In this document: in pieces, positions 1-10,791 of the stretch
Layout of the letters: each line of letters starts with the position of its first letter
Position numbering within the stretch: the stretch's first letter is position 1
Position numbers and translations under genes: made by a program
DNA from: Pleionea mediterranea
GTDB lineage: Bacteria; Pseudomonadota; Gammaproteobacteria; Enterobacterales; Kangiellaceae
Assembly (NCBI RefSeq): GCF_003148745.1
Contig: NZ_QGGU01000001.1
Coordinates: 75,536-139,535 of the forward strand
DNA length: 64,000 nucleotides
Reading direction: 5' to 3'
Notes under the pieces: generated by a model
Databases searched by the model: none
Seen by the model: only the letters and a program-made list of their open reading frames with translations
Told to the model about the DNA's origin: nothing

Positions 1-154
1 AATCGGTGAAGAACGCGATACTATAGGTGATGTGATTGAACCTTTTTTAATTCAACAAGGGTATATTCAACGAACTCCCCGTGGACGCATTGCCACACAA
101 CACGCCTATCAGCACTTTGGTTTAACATCAAAGGCCGATCTATTCGATGGTTAA
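1..154 (+). CDS. ruvB: RuvB C-terminal end (partial)
   Basis: This is the last 50 codons of the Holliday-junction branch-migration ATPase RuvB, cut by the left window edge. The frame starts at base 2 and stops with TAA at 152-154. The translated tail reads [20 protein letters not shown] and then [12 protein letters not shown], which is the winged-helix DNA-binding domain typical of RuvB. In the family RuvB is the hexameric motor that works with RuvA and RuvC in recombinational repair. It lies just upstream of ybgC-tol, a common gammaproteobacterial arrangement. The 155-bp gap after it contains an imperfect inverted repeat (gagttc/gaactc, 257-277) but no clear terminator. Confidence 0.93.
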   Translation, partial: IGEERDTIGDVIEPFLIQQGYIQRTPRGRIATQHAYQHFGLTSKADLFDG

Positions 155-309
155 AATGGTCTGTGCATAAACGCTTAGACCCCATTCACACATTTATTCA
201 CGATTTTGTGGTTTCATTGCAAACTGAAAATTCGTTATAGTTGCGACCTTAAGCGTGAGTTCTCATATTGTGAACTCCATAATAAAATCAAAATGTTAGT
301 GGTTAATTG

Positions 310-717
310 ATGGAATTTATATTTCCGGTAAGAGTCTATTACGAAGACACCGATGTAGCCGGTGTGGTGTATTACGCTAATTATTTAAAGTTTATGGAGC
401 GTGGTCGCACTGAATGGATGAGAACGCTGGGCGCCGATCAAGATGTGTTGATCGATCAGGACGTGGCTTTCGCTGTCAGAAAAGCGGAAGTTGAGTATTA
501 CAAACCCGCCCGTTTTAACGATGCGTTAAATGTTATTACTTCGTTAGAACAGGTACGCGGTGCCAGTGTGGTGTTTCATCAAAAAATATGTCCGGCGGAC
601 GATCCAGAAACCGTATTTTGTGAAGGGCGAATAAAAGTCGTGTGTGTAACCATGAGCAGCATGCAGCCCAGAGCAATACCAGCGTCTTTATTAGAGGATA
701 TGCGACGTGACTCATAA
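310..717 (+). CDS. ybgC: Tol-Pal associated acyl-CoA thioesterase YbgC
   Basis: A 135-residue hot-dog fold thioesterase, first gene of the Tol-Pal cluster. I start at the ATG at 310. An in-frame TTG precedes it directly, but MEFIFPVRVYYEDTD matches the family start. The catalytic Asp of the family (D18 in E. coli YbgC) corresponds to D15 in YEDTD. The E. coli His25 position is Tyr22 here (GVVYYANY), a variant I know from other Tol-cluster members. VEYYKPAR and the long C-terminal strand are also typical. The family hydrolyses short-chain acyl-CoA and associates with acyl carrier protein and phospholipid metabolism at the inner membrane. The stop overlaps the tolQ start by 11 bases, so translation is probably coupled. 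Confidence 0.93.
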   Translation: MEFIFPVRVYYEDTDVAGVVYYANYLKFMERGRTEWMRTLGADQDVLIDQDVAFAVRKAEVEYYKPARFNDALNVITSLEQVRGASVVFHQKICPADDPETVFCEGRIKVVCVTMSSMQPRAIPASLLEDMRRDS

Positions 718-1396
718 TCAACTTTCCGTAATCGATTTATTTCTCGATGCCAGCTTAATTGTTCAGCTGATCATGCTGACCCTGGTGGCGTTATCATTTA
801 TATCCTGGACCATGATTATTGACCGTATGCGCACGTTAAAACAGGTGTCGCAATCCAGTGGTGAGTTTGAAGACAAGTTCTGGTCAGGAGTCGATCTGAG
901 CAAGCTTTACAATGATCTTGGCGCAAGACGTATACCGCCAACCGGTATGGAACTGGTGTTTATGTCGGGGTATCGGGAGTTTGTTCGGTTGCGTAATCAA
1001 AAAGGAACCGGACCAGGCGCTGTAATGGAAGGCGCTCATCGGGCCATGCGGGTGGCGCATTCGCGAGAAATCGACAAGCTCGAAACAAATCTGTCTTTTC
1101 TGGCAACAGTCGGATCAACCACTCCGTATATTGGTCTGTTTGGTACCGTGTGGGGCATTATGAATTCCTTTATCGCTCTGGGTTCGGTAAAGCAGGCGAC
1201 ACTAGCAATGGTTGCACCGGGTATTGCCGAAGCGCTGATTGCTACTGCCATGGGATTATTCGCCGCGATCCCGGCGGTCATTGCTTACAACAAGTTTAAC
1301 CATTCGGTGCAAAAAATTGAGAATCAATACGACAACTTTGTTGAAGAGTTCTCGGGTATTTTGCATCGAAAAGCACACAGCTCAAGCGGAGCCTAA
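707..1396 (+). CDS. tolQ: TolQ, proton-channel subunit of the Tol-Pal motor
   Basis: A 229-residue inner-membrane protein of the MotA/TolQ/ExbB family. It starts with GTG at 707 inside ybgC. Three membrane segments are visible at about residues 17-38, 132-158 and 168-193, with the large cytoplasmic loop between the first two. The conserved LATVGSTTPYIGLFGTVWGI stretch opens TM2, and PGIAEALIATAMGLFAAIPA lies in TM3. With TolR it forms the proton-driven stator that energises TolA for outer-membrane constriction at division. It is followed after 3 bp by tolR. Length and order match the family. Confidence 0.97.
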   Translation: MTHNQLSVIDLFLDASLIVQLIMLTLVALSFISWTMIIDRMRTLKQVSQSSGEFEDKFWSGVDLSKLYNDLGARRIPPTGMELVFMSGYREFVRLRNQKGTGPGAVMEGAHRAMRVAHSREIDKLETNLSFLATVGSTTPYIGLFGTVWGIMNSFIALGSVKQATLAMVAPGIAEALIATAMGLFAAIPAVIAYNKFNHSVQKIENQYDNFVEEFSGILHRKAHSSSGA

Positions 1397-1399
1397 GCG

Positions 1400-1819
1400 A
1401 TGAAACCGAATCGTCGTAAACCGGTGGCTGAAATTAATGTGGTGCCCTACATTGATGTGATGCTGGTGTTGCTGGTGATATTTATGATCACCGCGCCTCT
1501 TATCACCGCTGGGGTTAATGTTGACTTGCCACAAGCGGATGCCGATCCAATTTCTGCAAACGATGATCCGCCTCTAATTGCCAGTATTGATGCCAGTGGT
1601 AATTATTACCTGTCGCTTGGCGTTAACCCTGATCAAGCTCTGGAACCAGAAGAACTGGTTGCTCTGGTAGCAAAGCATCGTGAAACCAATCCGAAAGCGA
1701 TGATTTATATTAATGCCGATAAAGCGGTTTCTCATGGCAGTGTCGTTCTGCTGATGAGCCTACTGCAAAAACAAGCCGGTGTGGCTAACGTTGGTATTAT
1801 GACGGACCCTACCGGGTAA
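1400..1819 (+). CDS. tolR: TolR, Tol-Pal motor subunit
   Basis: A 139-residue ExbD/TolR family protein with a short cytoplasmic N-terminus, one membrane segment (about 16-34) and a periplasmic domain. EINVVPYIDVMLVLLVIFMI carries the essential membrane Asp at residue 19 (D23 in E. coli TolR), which takes part in proton flow with TolQ. VDLPQADADP follows the membrane segment as in the family. The start is ATG at 1400, 3 bp after the tolQ stop. The stop at 1819 is 9 bp from the tolA ATG. Confidence 0.97.
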   Translation: MKPNRRKPVAEINVVPYIDVMLVLLVIFMITAPLITAGVNVDLPQADADPISANDDPPLIASIDASGNYYLSLGVNPDQALEPEELVALVAKHRETNPKAMIYINADKAVSHGSVVLLMSLLQKQAGVANVGIMTDPTG

Positions 1820-3993
<2,174 letters not shown>

Positions 3994-4061
3994 GTGAACA
4001 ATAAGATACTTTTTCAACTTTAACTGGTTTTACTTTAAAAATAACGATAGGAGCATCAAAA

Positions 4062-4580
4062 ATGTCAATCAAAGGTTTGGGGAAAAGCCTCATTGTAACG
4101 TTACCTGCATTGTTTATGGTTGCCTGTACCAGTACCGATACTGACACTGGCCCTGCAACAACTGAAACAACTGAAACGTCAACCACTACTCAACAACCTG
4201 CACCAAAGACAGCTGAAGAGTTAGCGATGGAAGCCAATGAGCAAGCACGTGAACAACGTATTGTTTACTTCGACTTTGACGATTCAACAGTAAAAGCCCA
4301 GTACCAAGATCTGTTAAAAGCACACGCCTGGTACCTAAGCCGTAATCCTGCGACTCAAGTAGTATTAGAAGGTCACACCGATGAGCGCGGTACACCAGAG
4401 TACAACCTTGCGTTAGGTGAGCGTCGTGGTAATTCCGTTAAAGATATTTTAATCAGCTACGGTGTTAACTCTTCGCAAATCCGTGTTGTAAGCTACGGTG
4501 AAGAAAAACCAAAAAATCCTGCGCACAATGAAAGTGCATGGGAAGAAAACCGTCGAGCTGTTCTGAGCTATGAAGGTTAA
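4062..4580 (+). CDS. pal: Pal, peptidoglycan-associated lipoprotein
   Basis: A 172-residue outer-membrane lipoprotein. The signal peptide ends at LFMVAC, with the lipidated Cys at position 22. Met at the -3 position is unusual but tolerated. A Thr/Ser-rich linker leads to an OmpA-like peptidoglycan-binding domain: RIVYFDFDDSTV, VVLEGHTDERGTPEYNLALG and SYGEEKP, containing the D and R residues that hold diaminopimelate in the family. The start ATG at 4062 has a GGAGC ribosome-binding sequence upstream. The 3' end overlaps cpoB by 11 bases. Confidence 0.97.
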   Translation: MSIKGLGKSLIVTLPALFMVACTSTDTDTGPATTETTETSTTTQQPAPKTAEELAMEANEQAREQRIVYFDFDDSTVKAQYQDLLKAHAWYLSRNPATQVVLEGHTDERGTPEYNLALGERRGNSVKDILISYGVNSSQIRVVSYGEEKPKNPAHNESAWEENRRAVLSYEG

Positions 4581-5328
4581 TTTAACGTCAATCGTTAAAA
4601 AGACAGCACTGATTTCAGTGCTGTCTTTGGTTTGGGGCGCAACCAATGCGGCTCAGTCGGTCGAGCAACGCCTTGAGCGTTTGGAACAAATGGCTGACTC
4701 AAGAGGTCAGTTGCAAGCGGATATCATGTTCCAGTTGAACTCTTTGCAACAGGAGTTACAGAAGCTGCGAGGACAGGTTGAAGAGCACGAGTATCAGCTT
4801 AAACAGTTGCAAGATCGTCAGCGTGATCTGTACCGCGATATAGAGCGACGTCTTTCGCAATTGCAAGGCGGTCAGTCGGCACAAAGCAATGAGCGACCAG
4901 CAACAACGACCCCTTCAACTTCCAGCAGTGGTTCATCGGTGAGTTCATCTGCTTCAGAGGACGTGCATTCTGCTTACAATAATATTTTTGCGAAAGTGCG
5001 TTCAAAAAAGTATCAAGAAGCCATTAACGACTATCAGGCATTTTTGAAGACTTACCCGAACAGTCAATATCAGGCCAGTGTGCATTATTGGCTGGGGCAA
5101 ATTTATTATATTCAACAAAATTTTGAGCAAGCGCTAAAAGAATATCAGACGGTGACTAAAAATCATGCTGATTCAACCCGCGCGCCTGACTCGCTGTTCA
5201 AGCAGGGCAAAGTTTTGCTGTTATTGAATAAAACCAGTGAAGCGAAAGCCATTTTCAATCAGGTTATCGAGAAATACGACGGCACATCTGAACAGTTGGC
5301 AAAAACTGAACTGCAAAAGCTTAAATAA
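4570..5328 (+). CDS. cpoB: CpoB (YbgF), Tol-Pal system coordinator
   Basis: A 252-residue periplasmic protein closing the Tol-Pal operon. The signal peptide (SLVWGATNA) is followed by an N-terminal coiled-coil trimerisation region, about residues 28-95 and rich in QxxLxxL. A Ser/Thr-rich linker then leads to three TPR repeats (HSAYNNIFAKVRSKKYQEA, YWLGQIYYIQQNFEQALKEY, and the APDSLFKQGKVLLLLNKTSE region). CpoB coordinates peptidoglycan synthesis by PBP1B with Tol constriction. The ATG at 4570 lies inside pal, so translation is probably coupled. A strong terminator follows at once. Confidence 0.95.
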   Translation: MKVNLTSIVKKTALISVLSLVWGATNAAQSVEQRLERLEQMADSRGQLQADIMFQLNSLQQELQKLRGQVEEHEYQLKQLQDRQRDLYRDIERRLSQLQGGQSAQSNERPATTTPSTSSSGSSVSSSASEDVHSAYNNIFAKVRSKKYQEAINDYQAFLKTYPNSQYQASVHYWLGQIYYIQQNFEQALKEYQTVTKNHADSTRAPDSLFKQGKVLLLLNKTSEAKAIFNQVIEKYDGTSEQLAKTELQKLK

Positions 5329-5346
5329 GATTTTTGTCGTAAGATT

Positions 5347-5377
5347 AAAAACCAGGTGAATTCACCTGGTTTTTTTA
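5347..5377 (+). terminator. Rho-independent terminator of the tol-pal operon
   Basis: A perfect inverted repeat, aaaaaccaggtgaa / ttcacctggttttt, is followed by a run of T (5370-5376). It starts 18 bp after the cpoB stop. The A-run on the left arm would also let it work on the other strand. Confidence 0.93.
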
Positions 5378-5447
5378 TGCCTGAGATTGACTCATCTATC
5401 AGACATTAGCTTTCAGCGTAATTATTGGCCGGGTTGACGGCTCCCTT

Positions 5448-5476
5448 TTGACCTATTACCTGCAACTGATTAGAAT
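5448..5476 (+). promoter_or_regulatory. Sigma-70 type promoter for queE
   Basis: TTGACC (5448-5453) and TAGAAT (5471-5476) are separated by 17 bp, close to consensus. They sit 24 bp upstream of the first possible queE start. A second TTGACG lies at 5434 but has no good -10 partner. The region follows the tol-pal terminator, so a new promoter is expected here. Confidence 0.6.
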
Positions 5477-5499
5477 GTGCGCCCTTTTGGCTATTCTTT

Positions 5500-6153
5500 G
5501 TGCTTACTGTGTCCAGACTCCGCATTACCGAAATTTTTTATTCATTACAGGGCGAAACTCGTACAATGGGCTTGCCCACCGTGTTTATTCGTCTGACCGG
5601 ATGCCCATTACGCTGTCATTATTGCGATACTGAGTACGCCTTTACCGGTGGCGAATACATGTCACTGGATGAGATCCTGTCGAAAGTGGCCAGTTTTAAT
5701 CCAAAGTACATAACTGTGACCGGCGGTGAACCCCTGGCACAAAAAGCGCCCTGTGAAGAGCTTATGACCCGGCTATGTGATAATGGTTATTCGGTGTCTA
5801 TTGAAACCAGTGGTGCCATGGACATCAGCTTGGTGGATCCACGAGTTAATGTGGTACTCGACCTGAAAACCCCCGATTCTGGTGAAATGTCTAAAAACCT
5901 CTGGTCTAATATTGAACGGCTGAAACCGTCCGATGAAGTAAAGTTTGTAATCTGCTCACGCAAAGATTATGACTGGGCCAGAATGAAAGTGAATGAGTTG
6001 TGTTTGGCGCAAAAGTGCGATGTTTTGTTTTCACCGAGCTTTGGTCAACAAGCTGCTACTCAACTGGCTGACTGGATTGTCGCTGATAATCTGCCGGTTC
6101 GATTTCAGGTGCAGTTGCATAAAATCTTATGGAACGATGAGCCAGGGCATTAG
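5500..6153 (+). CDS. queE: QueE, 7-carboxy-7-deazaguanine synthase
   Basis: A 217-residue radical SAM enzyme that converts 6-carboxytetrahydropterin to 7-carboxy-7-deazaguanine in queuosine/preQ0 synthesis. RLTGCPLRCHYCDTEYAF carries the CxxxCxxC [4Fe-4S] motif (C35, C39, C42). EIFYSLQGET at the N-terminus and TVTGGEPLAQ are SAM/substrate motifs. No ATG is available: GTG at 5500 or GTG at 5509 are the candidates, and family alignments fit either. queC follows after about 50 bp. No queD is visible here. Confidence 0.93.
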   Translation: MLTVSRLRITEIFYSLQGETRTMGLPTVFIRLTGCPLRCHYCDTEYAFTGGEYMSLDEILSKVASFNPKYITVTGGEPLAQKAPCEELMTRLCDNGYSVSIETSGAMDISLVDPRVNVVLDLKTPDSGEMSKNLWSNIERLKPSDEVKFVICSRKDYDWARMKVNELCLAQKCDVLFSPSFGQQAATQLADWIVADNLPVRFQVQLHKILWNDEPGH

Positions 6154-6201
6154 TTTGAGTGTGATCTGCAAATCAGCCTGTGCATTAATGTGAGTCGAGA
6201 A

Positions 6202-6873
6202 ATGAAAAAAGCCATTGTACTTCTGTCCGGAGGACTGGATTCCACAACCTGCCTGGCCATAGCAAAGGACGCGGGTTATGCCTGTTATGGGCTCAGCTTC
6301 TCTTATGGTCAGCGCCACAGTGCAGAGCTTGAAGCAGCAAAACGTATTGCCAAGCAGGCAAATGTTGCCAGTCACCGCATCATACCCATTGATTTGGGGG
6401 GCTTTGGCGGCTCAGCACTAACTGATGACAACATTGATGTGCCTGAGTCTGAAGCAGACGGTATTCCTGTGACCTATGTTCCAGCGCGGAATACCGTGTT
6501 TTTATCCATTGGACTTGCCTGGGCAGAAGTGTTGCAGGCCGATGCCATTTACGCCGGGGTCAATGCAGTGGACTATTCCGGGTATCCGGATTGTCGCCCA
6601 GAATATATTGATGCTTTTCAAAAGATGGCCGATCTGGCGACGAAAGCCGGAATAGAAGGGCAGGGCGCCAAGCTTGAAACCCCGTTAATCGATAAAACCA
6701 AAGTGGAAATTATTCAGTGGGGCAATCGTCTGAGTGTGGATTACAGTAAAACCGTGTCCTGCTATCAGGCGGACTCGAACGGCCGGGCCTGTGGCAGATG
6801 CGACAGTTGCCGGATCCGGGCCGAAGCCTTTAAACAAGCAAAGTTGCCGGATCCAACGGTGTATATCGATTAA
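6202..6873 (+). CDS. queC: QueC, preQ0 synthase
   Basis: A 223-residue ATP-dependent enzyme converting 7-carboxy-7-deazaguanine and ammonia to 7-cyano-7-deazaguanine (preQ0). I start at ATG 6202, giving [19 protein letters not shown]. An upstream in-frame GTG at 6190 is less likely. The PP-loop SGGLDS is at residues 9-14. The zinc-binding Cys set (C187, C197, C200, C203 in [18 protein letters not shown]) is complete. It directly follows queE as a probable two-gene operon. Confidence 0.95.
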   Translation: MKKAIVLLSGGLDSTTCLAIAKDAGYACYGLSFSYGQRHSAELEAAKRIAKQANVASHRIIPIDLGGFGGSALTDDNIDVPESEADGIPVTYVPARNTVFLSIGLAWAEVLQADAIYAGVNAVDYSGYPDCRPEYIDAFQKMADLATKAGIEGQGAKLETPLIDKTKVEIIQWGNRLSVDYSKTVSCYQADSNGRACGRCDSCRIRAEAFKQAKLPDPTVYID

Positions 6874-6968
6874 ACGACGCACTCTTTGACTGCGTAATAC
6901 TTTGCGATAATTGACCAGTACATTGCTGATTTGCTGAAAAGATTGTTATCGACAGCTAATGTTTTAAG

Positions 6969-6998
6969 TTGGGTTTTTTACATCATGGCGTGTATAAT
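6969..6998 (+). promoter_or_regulatory. Probable promoter for ndk
   Basis: A perfect TATAAT (6993-6998) lies about 115 bp upstream of the ndk ATG. The -35 is poor (ttgggt, 6969-6974, spacing 18). The 241-bp gap after queC holds no other obvious element. Confidence 0.45.
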
Positions 6999-7114
6999 AT
7001 GTCGCCAATTTTGCTGGGTCAGATATTGTCGCTTTTAAGCACTAAAGGAAGTGATAAGTCTGACTTTGAATTTTTATATAACTAGTTGATTTATCTATTA
7101 TTTCGGAGAATATA

Positions 7115-7546
7115 ATGGCCGTTGAACGTACTTTTTCTATTGTTAAGCCTGACGCTGTTGCAAAAAATGTAATCGGCGAGATTTACAGCCGTTTTGAGCG
7201 TGCAGGACTTAAAATCATCGCTTCCAAGATGATGCACATGTCGCAAGAAAAAGCTGAAGGCTTTTATGCCGAGCACAAAGAGCGTCCATTTTTTGGTGCG
7301 CTGGTTGAATTTATGACATCTGGTCCTGTTATGGTTCAGGTGCTTGAAGGTGAAAATGCCATTAAAGCAAACCGTGAAATTATGGGCGCAACCAATCCAG
7401 CAGAAGCGTTACGCGGTACATTACGTGCTGACTATGCTGTAACCGTTGATGAAAATGCAGTACACGGTTCTGATGCACCTGAGTCAGCGGCACGTGAAAT
7501 TGCTTATTTCTTCTCAGAAGACGAGCTTTGCCCTCGCACTCGCTAA
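7115..7546 (+). CDS. ndk: Nucleoside diphosphate kinase
   Basis: A complete 143-residue NDP kinase, which transfers gamma-phosphate between nucleoside triphosphates and diphosphates in the cytoplasm. [12 protein letters not shown] opens the protein. The phospho-accepting His is H117 in [12 protein letters not shown], and the family C-terminus [12 protein letters not shown] is present. A CGGAGA ribosome-binding site lies 9 bases before the ATG. It is probably monocistronic, with a -10 box upstream and a hairpin terminator downstream. It is the first gene of the ndk-rlmN-pilF-rodZ-ispG synteny block. Confidence 0.98.
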   Translation: MAVERTFSIVKPDAVAKNVIGEIYSRFERAGLKIIASKMMHMSQEKAEGFYAEHKERPFFGALVEFMTSGPVMVQVLEGENAIKANREIMGATNPAEALRGTLRADYAVTVDENAVHGSDAPESAAREIAYFFSEDELCPRTR

Positions 7547-7585
7547 TTTGTATTTGTTAGCACCATAGTTTGTTAACTATGCTAT

Positions 7586-7628
7586 GCCTCTTGCGAATGT
7601 TACCATTGCAAGAGGCTTTTGTTTTTTT
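7586..7628 (+). terminator. Terminator of ndk
   Basis: The stem gcctcttgc (7586-7594) pairs with gcaagaggc (7608-7616) and is followed by a T-rich tract. A smaller hairpin (atagtt/aactat) lies just before it. Confidence 0.9.
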
Positions 7629-7740
7629 AAGTCTTCAGTAAACTTTATTCTTGCTTACTTGTCACAATAGACTGTACTGCTGTAATTCAAAGGCAACTAC
7701 TTGTCATAGATAAGACCAAGATCGCTAAAAGGTGAACGTA

Positions 7741-8850
7741 ATGAGTAACGAAAAGACCAATTTACTCAACCTGAATCGCGATGGATTGACCCAGTTTTTT
7801 CAAGACATGGGTGAAAAACCGTTCCGCGCTACTCAGATTATGAAGTGGATCCACCATATGGGGGTGGATGATTTTGACGAAATGACCAATCTGAGTAAGT
7901 CATTGCGCGCAAAATTAAAAGAGGTGGCCTATATTCAGGGGCCAGAAGCCATTGCCGAACAAATCTCGGATGACGGCACCATCAAATGGGCATTAAGCCT
8001 AAATGGTGGGCAAGCCATCGAGGTTGTCTTTATTCCTGAAAAATCCCGCGGCACTTTGTGTGTCTCTACTCAAGTCGGTTGTGCACTTGAATGCAGCTTC
8101 TGCTCTACTGCCCAGCAAGGATTTAATCGAAATTTATCGGTGGCCGAAATAATTGGCCAGGTCTGGTATGCGGTTAAGAAACTTGGCAGTCAACATATGA
8201 CGGGTGAACGTCGTGTTTCCAACGTTGTTATGATGGGAATGGGTGAGCCATTACTCAACTTTGACAGCACCATTACAGCCCTCGACTTAATGATGGACGA
8301 TATGGCGTACGGTTTGTCAAAACGTCGTGTGACCATTAGTACTTCTGGTGTGGTACCTGCACTGAATAAGCTTATTGATCACATCGATGTGGCATTGGCT
8401 CTTTCGCTTCATGCGCCTAATAATGAACTTCGTGATGTATTAGTGCCACTGAACAAAAAATACCCCATTGAAGTGCTTATGCCATCGGTCAAAAATTATT
8501 TGTCACGCTCTAAGGCTGCTGAGAAAGTGACTATTGAATACGTGATGATTAAAGATGTTAATGATACGCCTGAGCACGCTCACGAGCTTGCAAAGCTGTT
8601 GAAAGATGTTCCGAGTAAGGTAAACTTGATACCGTTTAACCCATTTCCACAAACGCAATATGAAACATCGTCAAACCGTGTAATCGATAAGTTTACTAAT
8701 ATTTTGACGAGTTATAATCTAACCGTTATTACACGTCGAACACGTGGTGATGACATTGATGCCGCTTGTGGTCAATTGGTTGGAAAGGTCAACGATAAAA
8801 CAAAAAGAAAACTTCGTAATCAAATACCGGTACAACAATTAGCGGGATAA
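7741..8850 (+). CDS. rlmN: RlmN, 23S rRNA A2503 / tRNA A37 methyltransferase
   Basis: A 369-residue radical SAM enzyme that makes 2-methyladenosine in 23S rRNA and some tRNAs. I choose ATG 7741, with AGGTGA upstream, over the in-frame GTG at 7732. The cluster motif CALECSFC gives C114, C118 and C121. C107 and C343 (in DAACGQL) occupy the places of the two catalytic cysteines of E. coli RlmN (C118 and C355). Motifs [10 protein letters not shown] and [10 protein letters not shown] are also present. pilF starts 4 bp after the stop, so the genes are probably co-transcribed. Confidence 0.97.
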   Translation: MSNEKTNLLNLNRDGLTQFFQDMGEKPFRATQIMKWIHHMGVDDFDEMTNLSKSLRAKLKEVAYIQGPEAIAEQISDDGTIKWALSLNGGQAIEVVFIPEKSRGTLCVSTQVGCALECSFCSTAQQGFNRNLSVAEIIGQVWYAVKKLGSQHMTGERRVSNVVMMGMGEPLLNFDSTITALDLMMDDMAYGLSKRRVTISTSGVVPALNKLIDHIDVALALSLHAPNNELRDVLVPLNKKYPIEVLMPSVKNYLSRSKAAEKVTIEYVMIKDVNDTPEHAHELAKLLKDVPSKVNLIPFNPFPQTQYETSSNRVIDKFTNILTSYNLTVITRRTRGDDIDAACGQLVGKVNDKTKRKLRNQIPVQQLAG

Positions 8851-8854
8851 CTCT

Positions 8855-9649
8855 ATGAAATACCTGGCCGTAATGTGGGTTCTATCTGTAGCTTTATTAA
8901 CAGGTTGCACAACCCAAACCACCACTAATATTTCAAACTTTGAAGGCAGCTCAACTGTCACAAATAAATTTGATGAAACCAAAGCAGCGCAAAGTCGAGT
9001 GGAAGCGGCTAAATTGTATTTGCAAAAAAACAGTCTACAAAGGGCCAAGTTCCATCTTGATAAAGCCGCCTCGCACGATGACAGTTACCCCGATCTATAT
9101 CTAACCTTAGGTTATTACTATCAATTGGCAAGAAACGAAAACGAAGCCAAACAAGCCTTTAAAAAAGCGTTACGACTGGATGGTGATAATCCGGAATACA
9201 AGAATGCATTTGGCCAGTTTTTGTGCCAGCAGGGTGAATATGAAGAAGCATTCGAATTACTTAACGAGGCAATCAATACACCTACTTACTCTAATGCTGC
9301 ACAGGCCTATGTCAATGCTGGACAATGCAAAAGTAAGCAAGGAAAGTCTAATGAAGCTGTGGAATATTTTAGACAAGCCTTGAATTTAAATAAAAAAATG
9401 CCTGCAGCATTGATCGAACTTGCCGAGTATGAATTTCAGCAACAACGTTATGGTCGTACCGTTCAGTATATTGAACGGTATAAAGAAGAAGCCCGTCATA
9501 CGCCTCGTTCAATTTGGTTGGCACTAAGAGCAGAGCATAAGCGTGGTAATTTAGACGCTGTGGCAAGTTACGCTCTGTTGCTTCAGAATATGTACCCTGA
9601 TTCTGAAGAAACCATTTTGTTTCTTGACTCTAAGCAGCAGTGGCAATAA
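8855..9649 (+). CDS. pilF: PilF/PilW, type IV pilus pilotin lipoprotein
   Basis: A 264-residue outer-membrane lipoprotein. The signal peptide ends in LLTGC with the lipidated Cys at position 18. About five to six TPR repeats follow (for example LYLTLGYYYQLARNENEAKQ and AYVNAGQCKSKQGKSNEAVE). In the family it helps the PilQ secretin reach and assemble in the outer membrane. Function is inferred from domain layout and the conserved rlmN-pilF-rodZ-ispG order. No other pilus gene is in the window. The stop overlaps the rodZ ATG (TAATG). Confidence 0.92.
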   Translation: MKYLAVMWVLSVALLTGCTTQTTTNISNFEGSSTVTNKFDETKAAQSRVEAAKLYLQKNSLQRAKFHLDKAASHDDSYPDLYLTLGYYYQLARNENEAKQAFKKALRLDGDNPEYKNAFGQFLCQQGEYEEAFELLNEAINTPTYSNAAQAYVNAGQCKSKQGKSNEAVEYFRQALNLNKKMPAALIELAEYEFQQQRYGRTVQYIERYKEEARHTPRSIWLALRAEHKRGNLDAVASYALLLQNMYPDSEETILFLDSKQQWQ

Positions 9650-10764
9650 TGGATACGGTTGTCGATGACAAGCCTCAATTTGGCGCTGTTTTAAAACAGG
9701 CTCGTGAAAGTCAAAAACTGAGCATCGAGGATGTTGCCAAACAATTAAATTTACCCGTTGCCAGAATTAAGGAAATTGAGCAGGGCGAATTATTATCAGA
9801 ATTTTCTGTTGCATTTTATCGTGGTTATGTTCGCGCTTATGCCACTTTTTTAAAAATCGAACCTGCAACAGTCTTAGAGTTGTTTAATGAAACCGTAGAT
9901 GCGGATATTGAAATTTCATCGAACCAGCGACTGCGTTCGTTTAGTAGTGCTCGAAAAGAATCCAATACCGGAAGTAAACTGTTTAAATGGTTTAGTTTTA
10001 TTATCATTGTCGCGGTTCTGTTAATTGTGGGCTGGGGACTAAAACAGCGTTTTGTGTCCAACGATGGCGGAGAGTTGCTGGGTGAAGATGGTCTTGTCCC
10101 TATGACATCTTTTATTGACGCCGCTGATGACACTGAAACTAATTCCAGAACGACAACTAATTCTAATACGACAGCTGGTACAGGCCAAACGACAGAGTTC
10201 TCAAAAACTGAGACAGTTAATGATTCTTTGCAACCTGTAACATCACCGCAAGGTGCTCAGCTCGATGATGATGGCAATACATCGGATTCATTATTATCAA
10301 ACGGTGTTACACAACCGAAAAAACAAACCGTGGCACAGCTGAAACAGCAGTTGGAAAGTGAAGCCGTGGAAGAGTCGCCATCTGTTGAAAAAATTAAAGA
10401 AGAGTCAGGCAGCTCGTCAACTCGTGTTAATGAAAATGACACGGCACAGTCACAATCAGCCGATACAAATGATATTACTGACAGCTCTTCAACGGATCCG
10501 CAGGCAGAGAGCATGCAGGCAGAAAGTATTGAACAACTGGTGTTTGCTTTTGTCGGTGAATGCTGGGTTGATATACAGGATGCAACTGGCGAACGACTGG
10601 CTTATGGTATTAAAAATAACGGAAAAGTTATGACGCTAAGAGGTGTTCCTCCTTTTGAAATAACTTTGGGCGATCCTTCCGTTGTAAGACTGCAGCATGA
10701 ACAGCAAACTATTGACCTGTCGCATTATCGTGCGGGGCAAACAGCAAAAATTACCATCGAGTAA
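9649..10764 (+). CDS. rodZ: RodZ, cell-shape cytoskeletal protein
   Basis: A 371-residue bitopic inner-membrane protein. A Xre-like helix-turn-helix domain (about 10-80) in RodZ binds the MreB filament rather than DNA. A basic stretch, a membrane segment (about 114-131, FSFIIIVAVLLIVGWG) and a long Ser/Thr/Gln-rich periplasmic linker follow. The C-terminal beta domain (about 295-371) starts near EQLVFAFVGECWVDIQDATG. The ATG at 9649 shares a base with the pilF stop. A GTG at 9640 in frame is less likely. ispG follows after 27 bp. Confidence 0.93.
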   Translation: MDTVVDDKPQFGAVLKQARESQKLSIEDVAKQLNLPVARIKEIEQGELLSEFSVAFYRGYVRAYATFLKIEPATVLELFNETVDADIEISSNQRLRSFSSARKESNTGSKLFKWFSFIIIVAVLLIVGWGLKQRFVSNDGGELLGEDGLVPMTSFIDAADDTETNSRTTTNSNTTAGTGQTTEFSKTETVNDSLQPVTSPQGAQLDDDGNTSDSLLSNGVTQPKKQTVAQLKQQLESEAVEESPSVEKIKEESGSSSTRVNENDTAQSQSADTNDITDSSSTDPQAESMQAESIEQLVFAFVGECWVDIQDATGERLAYGIKNNGKVMTLRGVPPFEITLGDPSVVRLQHEQQTIDLSHYRAGQTAKITIE

Positions 10765-10791
10765 AATCGGTGGTTAACGAGTAGAACACAT

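Noticed and set aside
5377-5500. preQ1 riboswitch before queE
   Set aside because: No preQ1-I type hairpin plus A-rich tail is visible in the short leader, and a promoter accounts for the sequence.
5448-5633. Short plus-strand frame overlapping queE start
   Set aside because: Lies over the queE promoter and N-terminus in another frame; no start signal or family match.
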